Source: a virus
Direction: 5' to 3' (one strand)
Virus record (IMG/VR): IMGVR_UViG_3300017755_000090
Coordinates: 1-25,792 of that record
DNA length: 25,792 nt
Below the pieces are notes generated by a model. It made no database searches and was not told where the DNA came from. It saw nothing but the letters and a program-made list of their open reading frames with translations. The position numbers and the translations under genes are program-made. This document shows, piece after piece, positions 16,033-21,972 of the stretch. Position 1 is the stretch's first letter. Each line of letters opens with the position of its first letter.

Positions 16033-16267
16033 TTCTTACCTTTGCTTTTGGTGTGTTAGCTACAACCGTTTGCCCGGTTGCTCCTGCTCTTTTCTTTTTC
16101 TTTGCAGTGGCAGCTCTTTCAGCTTTAGTCAGGCTTATGGCTTTGCGTCTAGGTAAGCATCTGTCCGGCCTCTTCTTATTAGCAGAAGTGCCACACTTGC
16201 CCTTGATAGATCCATCTGTACCTATCCTTACCCAGTCTTCCTTTAGCCACTGTTTGAGTTGAGCCAC
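16019..16267 (-). CDS. Small basic Cys-containing protein (82 aa)
   Basis: An 82-residue, Lys/Arg/Ala-rich protein. Blocks in order: WLKEDWVRIGTDGSIKGKCG, then ANKKRPDRCLPRRKAISL, then KAERAATAKKKKR, and a C-terminal GQTVVANTPKAKVRSGNR. Cys25 and Cys37 are the only cysteines. The order W.R....G.I.GKCG..RCLP..KA.SL is one I associate with short proteins of marine phages and large algal viruses; function unknown. The GTG start overlaps the previous stop by one base (TAGTG) and has AGGA five bases before it. A DNA-binding or condensing virion role would fit the charge but is inference. Confidence 0.8.
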   Translation of the reverse strand: MAQLKQWLKEDWVRIGTDGSIKGKCGTSANKKRPDRCLPRRKAISLTKAERAATAKKKKRAGATGQTVVANTPKAKVRSGNR

Positions 16268-16440
16268 TAGCGTCCTTTCCTTTTGCCTCCTTTAGACTTC
16301 TTAGCGTAGTTAGGATCTTTGCAATACTTAGATGCAGCCAAGTTAGCGTAAGCAGAAGGATATGTATCAAACGTCCTTCTGGCCCAAGCCTTGCCCTCCG
16401 GGCAAATTTTGCCTCCGCTCTTAGCTTTTTTCTTTGGCAT
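16267..16440 (-). CDS. Small basic peptide with CPxGK and YPSAYA motifs (57 aa)
   Basis: A 57-residue open frame between the 23-residue gene and the 82-residue gene. It begins MPKKKAKSGG, then has KICPEGKAWA (11-20), TYPSAYANLAASKYC (26-40) and a Lys/Gly/Arg tail. Two cysteines (13 and 40) flank the conserved-looking helix. The 'PSAYA' core recalls a small motif in proteins of algal viruses and marine phages. Its stop TAG overlaps the next gene's GTG, and it starts two bases after the previous stop. Shared K.CP.GK..A with the preceding 23-residue peptide suggests the two are related. Confidence 0.75.
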   Translation of the reverse strand: MPKKKAKSGGKICPEGKAWARRTFDTYPSAYANLAASKYCKDPNYAKKSKGGKRKGR

Positions 16441-16442
16441 GA

Positions 16443-16514
16443 CTAATAACTTTTTCTTTTACCCTTAGCCTTGCCTTTGCCCGTTGGGCATGGTTTGCGT
16501 GTTCCATACTTCAT
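16443..16514 (-). CDS. Tiny Lys-rich peptide with CPxGK motif (23 aa)
   Basis: A 23-residue frame, MKYGTRKPCPTGKGKAKGKR followed by three more residues. Its ATG lies one base after the stop of the spanin-like gene and it ends two bases before the 57-residue gene, so it fills the gap exactly. Nine of 23 residues are Lys or Arg. Residues 7-16 (KPCPTGKGKA) match residues 11-20 of the next protein (KICPEGKAWA) at six of ten places. It may be a real microprotein or a leader that keeps ribosomes coupled. Length alone cannot prove coding; position and the shared motif support it. Confidence 0.5.
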   Translation of the reverse strand: MKYGTRKPCPTGKGKAKGKRKSY

Positions 16515-16515
16515 A

Positions 16516-16866
16516 TTATTCCTTTACGTCTAGGTAGTTCTTGTCGCGTAGTTCAAAATTAACACTACCATAGGTTTTAAGTTTTTCTACAGTGCTGCCA
16601 ATTTCCTCCATGTTTTTTTCTAAATACTGAAGTCTAAGATTTTGTTCTGCGTCATCAGGCAAAGCTCCCAGTTCTCCTCTAGGCCATTTAATTCGGAACT
16701 CTGTGTTCATTCCAATTTCAACGTCCCTAATGTTCTGAGCGTTCTCTAAGCTAGCTATACGGCTCGTCATATTAACGTACCCTGTCACACTAACTACTGT
16801 AAACCCAATCAACGCAATCAAGTTGCGAAGAGGTATCGTTACTGCCGTCTTGTCGCTTATATCCAT
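16516..16866 (-). CDS. Membrane-anchored coiled-coil protein, spanin-like
   Basis: A 116-residue protein with one N-terminal membrane segment (about residues 10-31, IPLRNLIALIGFTVVSVTGYV) after a short charged cytoplasmic tail. The rest would be periplasmic: a heptad-like helix (MTSRIASLENAQNIRD), a loop with WPRGELGALPDD, and a second helix (LRLQYLEKNMEEIGSTVEKL). This layout matches i-spanins (Rz type), which link inner and outer membranes in the last lysis step. No overlapping lipoprotein (Rz1-like) frame was recognised. It directly follows the 136-residue holin candidate with a TAATG overlap, supporting a lysis role. A structural membrane-bound protein is the alternative. Confidence 0.5.
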   Translation of the reverse strand: MDISDKTAVTIPLRNLIALIGFTVVSVTGYVNMTSRIASLENAQNIRDVEIGMNTEFRIKWPRGELGALPDDAEQNLRLQYLEKNMEEIGSTVEKLKTYGSVNFELRDKNYLDVKE

Positions 16867-17276
16867 TACTTAACTTGAGAACTGCCAAAGTAAAATCCTA
16901 GTAAGGCTAGCATTCCTTGCCTTACTTCGGGCAATAACACAAAGCCCTCTAGGTGTTTCCATTTGTCTGCTCCGATTCCTAAAAATTTAAATATACCCAG
17001 TTTGTTTGCCTCGATGGTTACTGGTATGTCAAAGAAGGCCATGACGAAGGGAGCAAATACCACCGAGAACAATATGCACATAGCGATGAGCTTTCTAACC
17101 CATGCTCCGTTTTCATCAGATCTATTAGCTGCTTTGTCTGCTGAATTATCCGCTACCTCCTGCTTCTGAATCATGGACTTAATGGCATTGGCTTGGATGT
17201 TCATTTGAGCCGAGATTAGTTTCATTACAAATCCCGTGACCCCACCTCCAAGCATTGCCACTAGTTCACCACTCAT
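16866..17276 (-). CDS. Holin, GTA_holin_3TM-like
   Basis: A 136-residue membrane protein. It has a weakly hydrophobic N-terminus (LVAMLGGGVTGFVMKLIS), a charged helical middle (KQEVADNSADKAANRSDENG), a strong membrane segment at about 61-83 (KLIAMCILFSVVFAPFVMAF), and a third hydrophobic piece near the C-terminus (GMLALLGFYFGSSQ). The closing GFYFGS is typical of the three-segment holin family first seen in gene transfer agents. Holins form membrane lesions that time lysis and let endolysin out. The ATG overlaps the preceding 54-residue membrane peptide (ATGA), and the following gene is spanin-like, giving a compact lysis cassette. Confidence 0.72.
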   Translation of the reverse strand: MSGELVAMLGGGVTGFVMKLISAQMNIQANAIKSMIQKQEVADNSADKAANRSDENGAWVRKLIAMCILFSVVFAPFVMAFFDIPVTIEANKLGIFKFLGIGADKWKHLEGFVLLPEVRQGMLALLGFYFGSSQVK

Positions 17277-17437
17277 CGCTTTCTTAATTCTATTATTGTT
17301 TTATATACCCAAAGTCCCATGTACGCAATGGTACACACCGAAGCGACGATAGACATTACCTCGCTAATTCCTTGAAAAGAAACAGCCAGTATTGATCCTG
17401 TCGCTCCTAGTCCAAGCTTGTTCAGCTCGGGGTTCAT
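17273..17437 (-). CDS. Small membrane peptide, holin-like (54 aa)
   Basis: A 54-residue frame, MNPELNKLGLGATGSILAVS onward, with one clear membrane segment (EVMSIVASVCTIAYMGLWVYKTII, described here as residues 26-49 in two parts) and a basic C-terminus (ELRKR). The ATG overlaps the upstream stop by one base (TAATG), and the stop overlaps the next ATG (ATGA). Two overlapping junctions make coding very likely even though it is short. Small one-segment membrane peptides next to a holin usually act as holins, pinholins or antiholins. It may be a second holin or regulator of the 136-residue protein; the sequence cannot tell which. Confidence 0.75.
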   Translation of the reverse strand: MNPELNKLGLGATGSILAVSFQGISEVMSIVASVCTIAYMGLWVYKTIIELRKR

Positions 17438-17745
17438 TACACAAATTGTGAAACGTGAATTACTGAAGCACCCGATACACCCAAAAACTTAGCAGCCTTA
17501 GCGGCTCTAGCACTAAGTGTAATAAGTCCCTTCTCCTTTACAAGAAGATGACCATTAGATGCGGTAGGAGCGCTACCATCAAACGTCACGATAACATTGT
17601 TATCTTGAACGTCGATCATTACATATTTGGTGTTGCTATCAAATGCAGCAAATGAGACTCCAGATCCTGATGTTGCACAGGATAGGTTTTCTCCAGATAC
17701 CGTTCCATTTGGGCGTGGATATAGGTTTGTTACTAGACTATTCAT
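17437..17745 (-). CDS. Small beta-rich virion protein
   Basis: A 102-residue protein with strands separated by turns: SFAAFDSNTKYVMIDVQDNN, VIVTFDGSAPTASNG, HLLVKEKGLITLSA, and a C-terminal SGASVIHVSQF. It looks like one beta-sandwich with a short helix (RAAKAAKFLG). No signal peptide or catalytic motif. It lies directly after the adaptor with a TAATG overlap on both ends, so it is probably a virion component at the neck or tail. I recall similar small proteins in the same place in aquatic phages without a named function. Confidence 0.7.
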   Translation of the reverse strand: MNSLVTNLYPRPNGTVSGENLSCATSGSGVSFAAFDSNTKYVMIDVQDNNVIVTFDGSAPTASNGHLLVKEKGLITLSARAAKAAKFLGVSGASVIHVSQFV

Positions 17746-18371
17746 TATCTCGATTGTTGGCTGACATACGTTTTAAAACGCTGTCCTACTGTGTTATTGT
17801 TATAAACTTGCTGGGGATTGTCTAAAGCCTCAGCTAAAAATTGATTGGCAATTTCTTCTTCAAAACCTGCCTTTGAGTGCTGCCCGTCCATACGCAAGAA
17901 ATCAGCGTAAGTTGCATGGGTCATAAACAAAAAGTATTCGTTAGGAACTTCAGTTTCTCCACCCGTCCCATTATTGTCTAATGTTGTTAGGAGAGTGATC
18001 GGTTTTCTGTAAGTGACAAAAACGCTTGTAGCATCAGAAGCTGTAAGGTTAATGACGTGAGCCCCGTCGCTCTCTACAAAGAACTCAAAATCAATAGTTG
18101 AGTTTCTCAATAAAGGTTGCTCTCGATTTATTCTAAGAAACTCTCCTATGTCAGTTTTGCTTGTTTGAGTAAAAGGAACTACTGAGTTTGATATAGTTCT
18201 TTCTTCACCAACAGTTAAATACCTAACCCAATATGGGGTGGTGTTGTAGGCTTGAGAAAACCTTCTGTTAGCTAAGGCCAACAACTGAGATATTTCCTGC
18301 GTAGTAAAATCTGAATTACCAGCAAGCGCGGAAATTAAATCAAATAAATCTTTGTTGGCTCTATTTTGCAT
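17745..18371 (-). CDS. Head-tail adaptor (connector) protein
   Basis: A 208-residue protein. The N-terminal half is helical (LFDLISALAGNSDFTTQEIS, LLALANRRFSQAYNTTPYWV) and is followed by strands (RYLTVGEERTI, DFEFFVE, VFVTYRKPITLL) and a C-terminal helical stretch with charged residues (GFEEEIANQFLAEALDN). This helix-rich N-terminus plus beta insertion resembles the adaptor proteins that bind below the portal in SU10/T7-type tails, with a length in the usual 190-220 range. It precedes a small beta-protein and the lysis genes with TAATG overlaps. Expected role: ring of twelve subunits linking portal to nozzle. Confidence 0.7.
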   Translation of the reverse strand: MQNRANKDLFDLISALAGNSDFTTQEISQLLALANRRFSQAYNTTPYWVRYLTVGEERTISNSVVPFTQTSKTDIGEFLRINREQPLLRNSTIDFEFFVESDGAHVINLTASDATSVFVTYRKPITLLTTLDNNGTGGETEVPNEYFLFMTHATYADFLRMDGQHSKAGFEEEIANQFLAEALDNPQQVYNNNTVGQRFKTYVSQQSR

Positions 18372-18676
18372 TACGCTTTATTAGGGCTAAGTTCTGGAAA
18401 CTTCTTGTTATAATATTTTAAAAACTCTTTGCTGTGTACGTGATCTACTCCGTACTTCTTGACTAGTCTGAAGTAGTCTCTTGCAGGAATGTTGGCAACG
18501 CATTTGCCTAACACCGGGTGAGTTTTACCCACATTTGTTTTTGCTTCTTTAGCAGTAGCATTGATGCGATCTTGCTCTTTGGCTCGCTCCATCTTGAAGC
18601 CAGTTTCAATCTCACGCATAAACGCTCGATTAACCTCACCGTCATCATACTTGGGTACTGATGTAATAATATTCAT
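18371..18676 (-). CDS. Small hypothetical protein (101 aa)
   Basis: I start this gene at the ATG at 18676, not at a TTG further upstream, because the ATG overlaps the stop of the 53-residue gene in an ATGA junction. The 101-residue product begins MNIITSVPKYDDGEVNRAFM, is charged and helical (ETGFKMERAKEQDRINATAK), and ends with an aromatic basic segment (IPARDYFRLVKKYGVDHV, LKYYNKKFPEL). No family is recognised. It lies just before the adaptor with a TAATG overlap, so a head-tail joining or assembly role is likely from position only. Confidence 0.75.
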   Translation of the reverse strand: MNIITSVPKYDDGEVNRAFMREIETGFKMERAKEQDRINATAKEAKTNVGKTHPVLGKCVANIPARDYFRLVKKYGVDHVHSKEFLKYYNKKFPELSPNKA

Positions 18677-18834
18677 TTCTTTTTTAGGAACAAACAACTT
18701 TTAAAAAATTTATGAAGGCTTTTTGCTACAACAACAAACGATTGTTCTTCGTCAACAGATACCCCCAGGGGGTAATATCTACTGCACGATAACTTAACAT
18801 TGCAGCTCACTCCTTGGCATTTAATAATATTCAT
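18673..18834 (-). CDS. Cys-rich small protein (53 aa)
   Basis: A 53-residue frame that joins two neighbours by ATGA overlaps at both ends (ATG 18834 inside the upstream TGA, stop at 18673-18675 inside the next ATG). The N-terminal half has Cys6, Cys11 and Cys17 in CQGVSCNVKLSCSRY, spaced C-x4-C-x5-C before RYY; a fourth, Cys48, sits in a hydrophobic basic end (FFKSCLFLKKK). This looks like a small zinc-binding or redox peptide. I recall similar C-x4-C-x5-C-x-RY peptides in aquatic phage head genes, function unknown. Double coupling is strong evidence that it is expressed. Confidence 0.75.
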   Translation of the reverse strand: MNIIKCQGVSCNVKLSCSRYYPLGVSVDEEQSFVVVAKSLHKFFKSCLFLKKK

Positions 18835-19121
18835 GGTCTACCTAGTCTTTTTGTAGTTGGCCCGGGTTTTCTGCGTTTTTTGAAGTTAACAGTCAAAGGA
18901 GGAAGCTCTAAAGGCTTTCTGTTTACTGTTCCTTCGGTGCGATCTACAAGACCATCTTTTCTAGCTTTTCTAGCTGTTTTGCGATCAGCTTTGCGAGCAG
19001 CTTTGCGATTAGCTCTAATCTGTTTTTTTACAACAGATCTGTTTCCACTTAGCTGCTTACCAGTTGTAGGATCGTTAGTAACAAGATAAGGTTCCAATGT
19101 AACTGTGGGCATATTTGGCAT
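18831..19121 (-). CDS. Very basic small protein, first gene after the internal terminator
   Basis: A 96-residue protein starting MPNMPTVTLEPYLVTNDPTT; Met4 is another possible start. The middle is an alternating Lys/Arg/Ala helix (KKQIRANRKAARKADRKTAR, continuing KARKDG), and the C-terminus is Pro/Lys/Arg-rich (FKKRRKPGPTTKRLGRP). No cysteines. It is expected to bind DNA or RNA or an acidic partner such as the scaffold, but no family is recognised. It follows the intrinsic terminator by 22 bases without a clear own promoter, so read-through transcripts would supply it. Confidence 0.75.
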   Translation of the reverse strand: MPNMPTVTLEPYLVTNDPTTGKQLSGNRSVVKKQIRANRKAARKADRKTARKARKDGLVDRTEGTVNRKPLELPPLTVNFKKRRKPGPTTKRLGRP

Positions 19122-19142
19122 AATTAAAAAATGTAAAAGGTT

Positions 19143-19178
19143 AAAAAAAAGGGAGGCCAGAACTGGCCTGACCTCCCC
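19143..19178 (-). terminator. Rho-independent terminator between head and tail modules
   Basis: Read on the minus strand, GGGGAGGTCAGG is followed by CCAG-TT-CTGG and then CCTCCC, giving a stem of CCAG/CTGG plus GGGAGG/CCTCCC with a five-base bulge. It is followed by eight T residues (19150 down to 19143). It lies 23 bases after the stop of the decoration-like gene. It should reduce transcription of tail genes relative to capsid genes. The other direction lacks an immediate T-run. Confidence 0.88.
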
Positions 19179-19200
19179 TAGATAGTTTTATTTTAAAGAA

Positions 19201-19662
19201 TTATGATGCGAATAACTCTCCTGCTGTAGGATAGTATTTCATCAAAAGACGAATCTTTCCTTCAGTAGCAACGTCTGGTCCTTCACCTGTGAAGTTGTAG
19301 GTGAGATCAACAGCACTAACAAGATGAAAACCTACAACAGAAAGTGCTCCTGTGTTGGCAAAAATCTTGCCGAGGTTTCCACTGTCACTGAACACGTCAA
19401 CTTCATCGACGAAACCATCAGCGTCACCATCATCGCCAATAGCAATAGTGGCATCCGTGATGCTGGTTCCAACGACAAGCTCGTCAACAATGATTGCAGC
19501 TCCGAAGACACCTCCAGCCATAGCAGCTCCACCAACTTGAATGTCTACAGCAGTCGCTGAACCAGCGGTTGTGCCGAGAGTAGACAGGTCAATAGAAGCT
19601 TCATAATTGAATCCCAATGCTAGGGTTTCAACGTTTTGTACTTTCTTTAGTTCAATAGCCAT
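19201..19662 (-). CDS. Beta-rich head protein, decoration or head-fibre-like
   Basis: A 153-residue, cysteine-free, acidic protein right after the major capsid gene. It has the best Shine-Dalgarno site in the window: AGGAGG about 8 bases before the ATG. The start MAIELKKVQNVETLALGFNY is followed by Ala/Gly/Thr/Asp-rich strands (VDIQVGGAAMAGGVFGAAII, DATIAIGDDGDADGF) and a C-terminal FTGEGPDVATEGKIRLLMKY. No membrane segment. Small, abundant beta-proteins directly after capsid genes are usually head decoration or cement proteins. The strong ribosome site and the terminator right after it suggest high expression together with the capsid. Confidence 0.65.
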   Translation of the reverse strand: MAIELKKVQNVETLALGFNYEASIDLSTLGTTAGSATAVDIQVGGAAMAGGVFGAAIIVDELVVGTSITDATIAIGDDGDADGFVDEVDVFSDSGNLGKIFANTGALSVVGFHLVSAVDLTYNFTGEGPDVATEGKIRLLMKYYPTAGELFAS

Positions 19663-19682
19663 TTTAATGTACCTCCTATGGT

Positions 19683-20675
19683 TTAGCTAAGTGCTGTGAT
19701 TTTACCGTGTGCACCAGGGTGGAATACTGTCAGCGTCAATGCGCAGTCAACAAATCCACGCTCGCCACCACCTTGATTGGGGAGACGGGCACTGCCCATT
19801 GGGATCAACTCGGAAACACCGTAGTATTCTGGGTGAACCAGATAACCAGTGTCCTTGTTAGTCGTGTCGGGCATACAGTCAGGGTTTCCGTTAACGATAG
19901 CAACCGTGCCGTGATCAGACTCATAAAGCTCAACAGAGAGCTTAATCTGAGCAACGTCACCGTTGTAGTTTACGTTACGGATAGAAGTTCCAGCACCGGA
20001 ACCATCTGGATCAAGGCGAGCAAAGTCGCTGATCTCACGACGCAGAGCAGTGTCAGCAACCAACGTCAAACCATTGCTCATTCCGGTAACACGGAAGATC
20101 GAGGTGATGAGGTTGTTGAATACTGTTTCAGTGAAAGCACCAGTTGAGTGGATGCTGTCAGCAGGAGTGCGGAACGCAGCAGGAACGTCAGACGGCCCTG
20201 CGGAATCAATCCAGTCACCAAGTCCACGCAACTTGTAAACCGTTCCAGCTCCATCTTCCGCAGCGCGGTCGTTGGTAGAGCAGAGAGTGGCTTCAATGTC
20301 ACGTTTTAGTTCGCGGATTGCCTTTGCTTCGGCTTGTGCTACTTTAGCAGGACCAACGGAGTCAACAGCTTCCTGTAAGTCGGAAACCATGTAGTCGCGG
20401 CGGAACTTCTGAACGTAGTTGCCTAGACGAGCGCGGCCACTGAATTGGTCGGTGAACGTAGTAACGTCAGCTCCTTCAGCTATCCCAGTGGTACTGGGAG
20501 ATGAAAGACTGTCTACAGTCCACTCAACAAACGTAGCGTTTGCTCGTGATTTAGATGCGGATGAAAGTACGGGAGTTTCTTCGGGGGCCAAGATGGTCAA
20601 AACGTCCATCAGGTCCTCACGATTGGAAACAGCCGAACCGGGATTTGTGGTATCAAATGTATCTGAGAATGCCAT
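19683..20675 (-). CDS. Major capsid protein, SU10/DUF5309-like
   Basis: A 330-residue HK97-fold capsid protein of the SU10-type group (DUF5309). The N-terminus AFSDTFDTTNPGSAVSNRED leads into LMDVLTILAPEETPVLSSA, then FVEWTVDSLSSPSTTG (a 'nREDl...isP.eTP...EW..D.L' pattern). The E-loop/spine region (RARLGNYVQKFRRDYMVS, EAKAIRELKRDIEATLC) and the C-terminal domain (YLVHPEYYGVSELIPMG, GFVDCALTLTVFHPGAHGKI) follow. Length fits the family. The scaffold gene ends three bases before it, and no strong ribosome site is visible, so translation probably depends on coupling. Assembled virions would use many hundreds of copies. Confidence 0.85.
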   Translation of the reverse strand: MAFSDTFDTTNPGSAVSNREDLMDVLTILAPEETPVLSSASKSRANATFVEWTVDSLSSPSTTGIAEGADVTTFTDQFSGRARLGNYVQKFRRDYMVSDLQEAVDSVGPAKVAQAEAKAIRELKRDIEATLCSTNDRAAEDGAGTVYKLRGLGDWIDSAGPSDVPAAFRTPADSIHSTGAFTETVFNNLITSIFRVTGMSNGLTLVADTALRREISDFARLDPDGSGAGTSIRNVNYNGDVAQIKLSVELYESDHGTVAIVNGNPDCMPDTTNKDTGYLVHPEYYGVSELIPMGSARLPNQGGGERGFVDCALTLTVFHPGAHGKITALS

Positions 20676-20677
20676 GA

Positions 20678-21700
20678 TTATTTACTTTGTAATTGTAATG
20701 TTCTTAGAGTGATGAAATCGTCTTTTCGTCCAGATGATTTAAATCGGGTTTTATGTTCTTTTAAAGCCTTGCCTAAAGGTCTTTCAGTTTTTTCAGACAT
20801 TGCAGAAACTGGAGTTGAGCCACTAGAAGGAGTGAGCTTTAACGATTTTTTTGAAACCGGTGTACCTTTTCCCTTTATTGGTTTTCTCCCGTATATGCTA
20901 TTTACAGCGTGAGACATGAAGTAGGGAATCTGAGAATATAAATCTGGAGAAGAACTCTCCAAATCTTGTAGTCTAGGATCACTCATAATTGATAAGAACT
21001 GATTCTTTAACTCATTCTGATTCTCGTCCCTTAGCCATTCAAGTTCCTCTACGGCTTTATTGCCGAGCTGCTGACGCATTGTTTTTGCGTTTTCCAAACC
21101 TTGAAGTTTTTTCAATTGGTCTGGAATATATGAGTCACGCGATTTTCTGGCACTTTGAAGAGCTTTACGCACTTCGGCCTTAGTCATCGGGCGACCTTCT
21201 ACAGTAGTTATTTCATCGTCAGCAGAATAGTCATCGGACTCAAACAACAAATCTTCAGCCCAACTAATAACATCACTCACCTCATCAGACTTCTTTTGGA
21301 GGTCTTCAAGATTTGATAAATTAGATAGTGGGTTGTCTTTAACTTCTGGCTCCTTGATTGTTAGTTGCATAGTTTGCAACTCTTCCTCAGCAGCTTTCCG
21401 TCTTGCCGTAAGTTCACTAATACGTGACTGCGCGCCGGGAATGAGTTGCTGACGCAAAGCGTCTTTTTCCTCATCCGACAAACTGTCTAAATTAAACTGT
21501 GAAAGAACATTATCCTCAGTTGCTTGCTCTGGAATTTCTTCCTCACTAGCTTCCTCGGCCAATTCTTGAGACTCTTCCTCGGACTGTTGTCCTAGTAAAG
21601 CCTCGCTACGTCTCTGAACAAAGTCAGACGCAGATATGTTTTGGTTGTCCACTGATTCTGGTTCAGCCTCAGCGACGGCTGTATTGATTTCATCGTTCAT
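20678..21700 (-). CDS. Scaffolding protein
   Basis: A 340-residue, acidic, helical protein placed between portal-associated genes and the capsid gene, the classical scaffold position. The N-terminus is Glu-rich (EEESQELAEEASEEEIPEQA). The middle predicts coiled coil (RISELTARRKAAEEELQTMQ, LENAKTMRQQLGNKAVEELE). The C-terminus is basic (KALKEHKTRFKSSGRKDDFI), as scaffolds often are where they touch the capsid. I choose the ATG at 21700, preceded by GGAAA; a GTG at 21712 in frame is an alternative. Composition and place support the call; no sequence family is asserted. Confidence 0.75.
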   Translation of the reverse strand: MNDEINTAVAEAEPESVDNQNISASDFVQRRSEALLGQQSEEESQELAEEASEEEIPEQATEDNVLSQFNLDSLSDEEKDALRQQLIPGAQSRISELTARRKAAEEELQTMQLTIKEPEVKDNPLSNLSNLEDLQKKSDEVSDVISWAEDLLFESDDYSADDEITTVEGRPMTKAEVRKALQSARKSRDSYIPDQLKKLQGLENAKTMRQQLGNKAVEELEWLRDENQNELKNQFLSIMSDPRLQDLESSSPDLYSQIPYFMSHAVNSIYGRKPIKGKGTPVSKKSLKLTPSSGSTPVSAMSEKTERPLGKALKEHKTRFKSSGRKDDFITLRTLQLQSK

Positions 21701-21704
21701 AACT

Positions 21705-21740
21705 GTTTCCACTATTTACGCCTAGCGATTGCGCGGAAAC
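21705..21740 (-). promoter_or_regulatory. Inverted repeat upstream of the scaffold start
   Basis: GTTTCC (21705-21710) and GGAAAC (21735-21740) are perfect 6-base arms around 24 bases. On the minus strand the arm nearest the gene contains GGAAA, the probable ribosome site for the ATG at 21700. A transcript hairpin here could cover that site or serve as an RNase processing point. Short arms make chance possible. Confidence 0.3.
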
Positions 21741-21753
21741 ATATTATCATGTA

Positions 21754-21972
21754 TTAAATAAAATCTTTGTGTCTTTTTTGTAGTTTTTTCACGTCAACCA
21801 TTTGTAATATCTGATCATAGGTAATTATCCTTCCAGATATTTGCTGAAGCTGCTCTGTTGGAGCCTCGTGCATATCTCCTATGCACTCCTCACGCAAAGC
21901 TGATATTACATTTATAAAACGAGCAAAAGACTCGTGGTTGTGTAGCGATTGTATGTCTTTCTCTAAACTCAC
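21754..21972 (-). CDS. Small hypothetical protein next to portal (72 aa)
   Basis: A 72-residue helical protein (MSLEKDIQSLHNHESFARFI, then NVISALREECIGDMHEAPTE). It starts with GTG overlapping the portal stop (GTGA). It has no membrane segment or known motif; the C-terminus is basic (KKLQKRHKDFI). Short helical genes directly after portal genes recur in aquatic podoviruses without assigned function. A gap of 41-53 bases with a weak -10-like TATAAT-type run follows before the scaffold. Confidence 0.75.
   Translation of the reverse strand: MSLEKDIQSLHNHESFARFINVISALREECIGDMHEAPTEQLQQISGRIITYDQILQMVDVKKLQKRHKDFI

Noticed and set aside
21741-21770. A promoter in the short gap before the scaffold gene (GATAAT-like box).
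   Set aside because: No matching -35 element at the right distance was seen, and the region is AT-rich enough to give such a box by chance.
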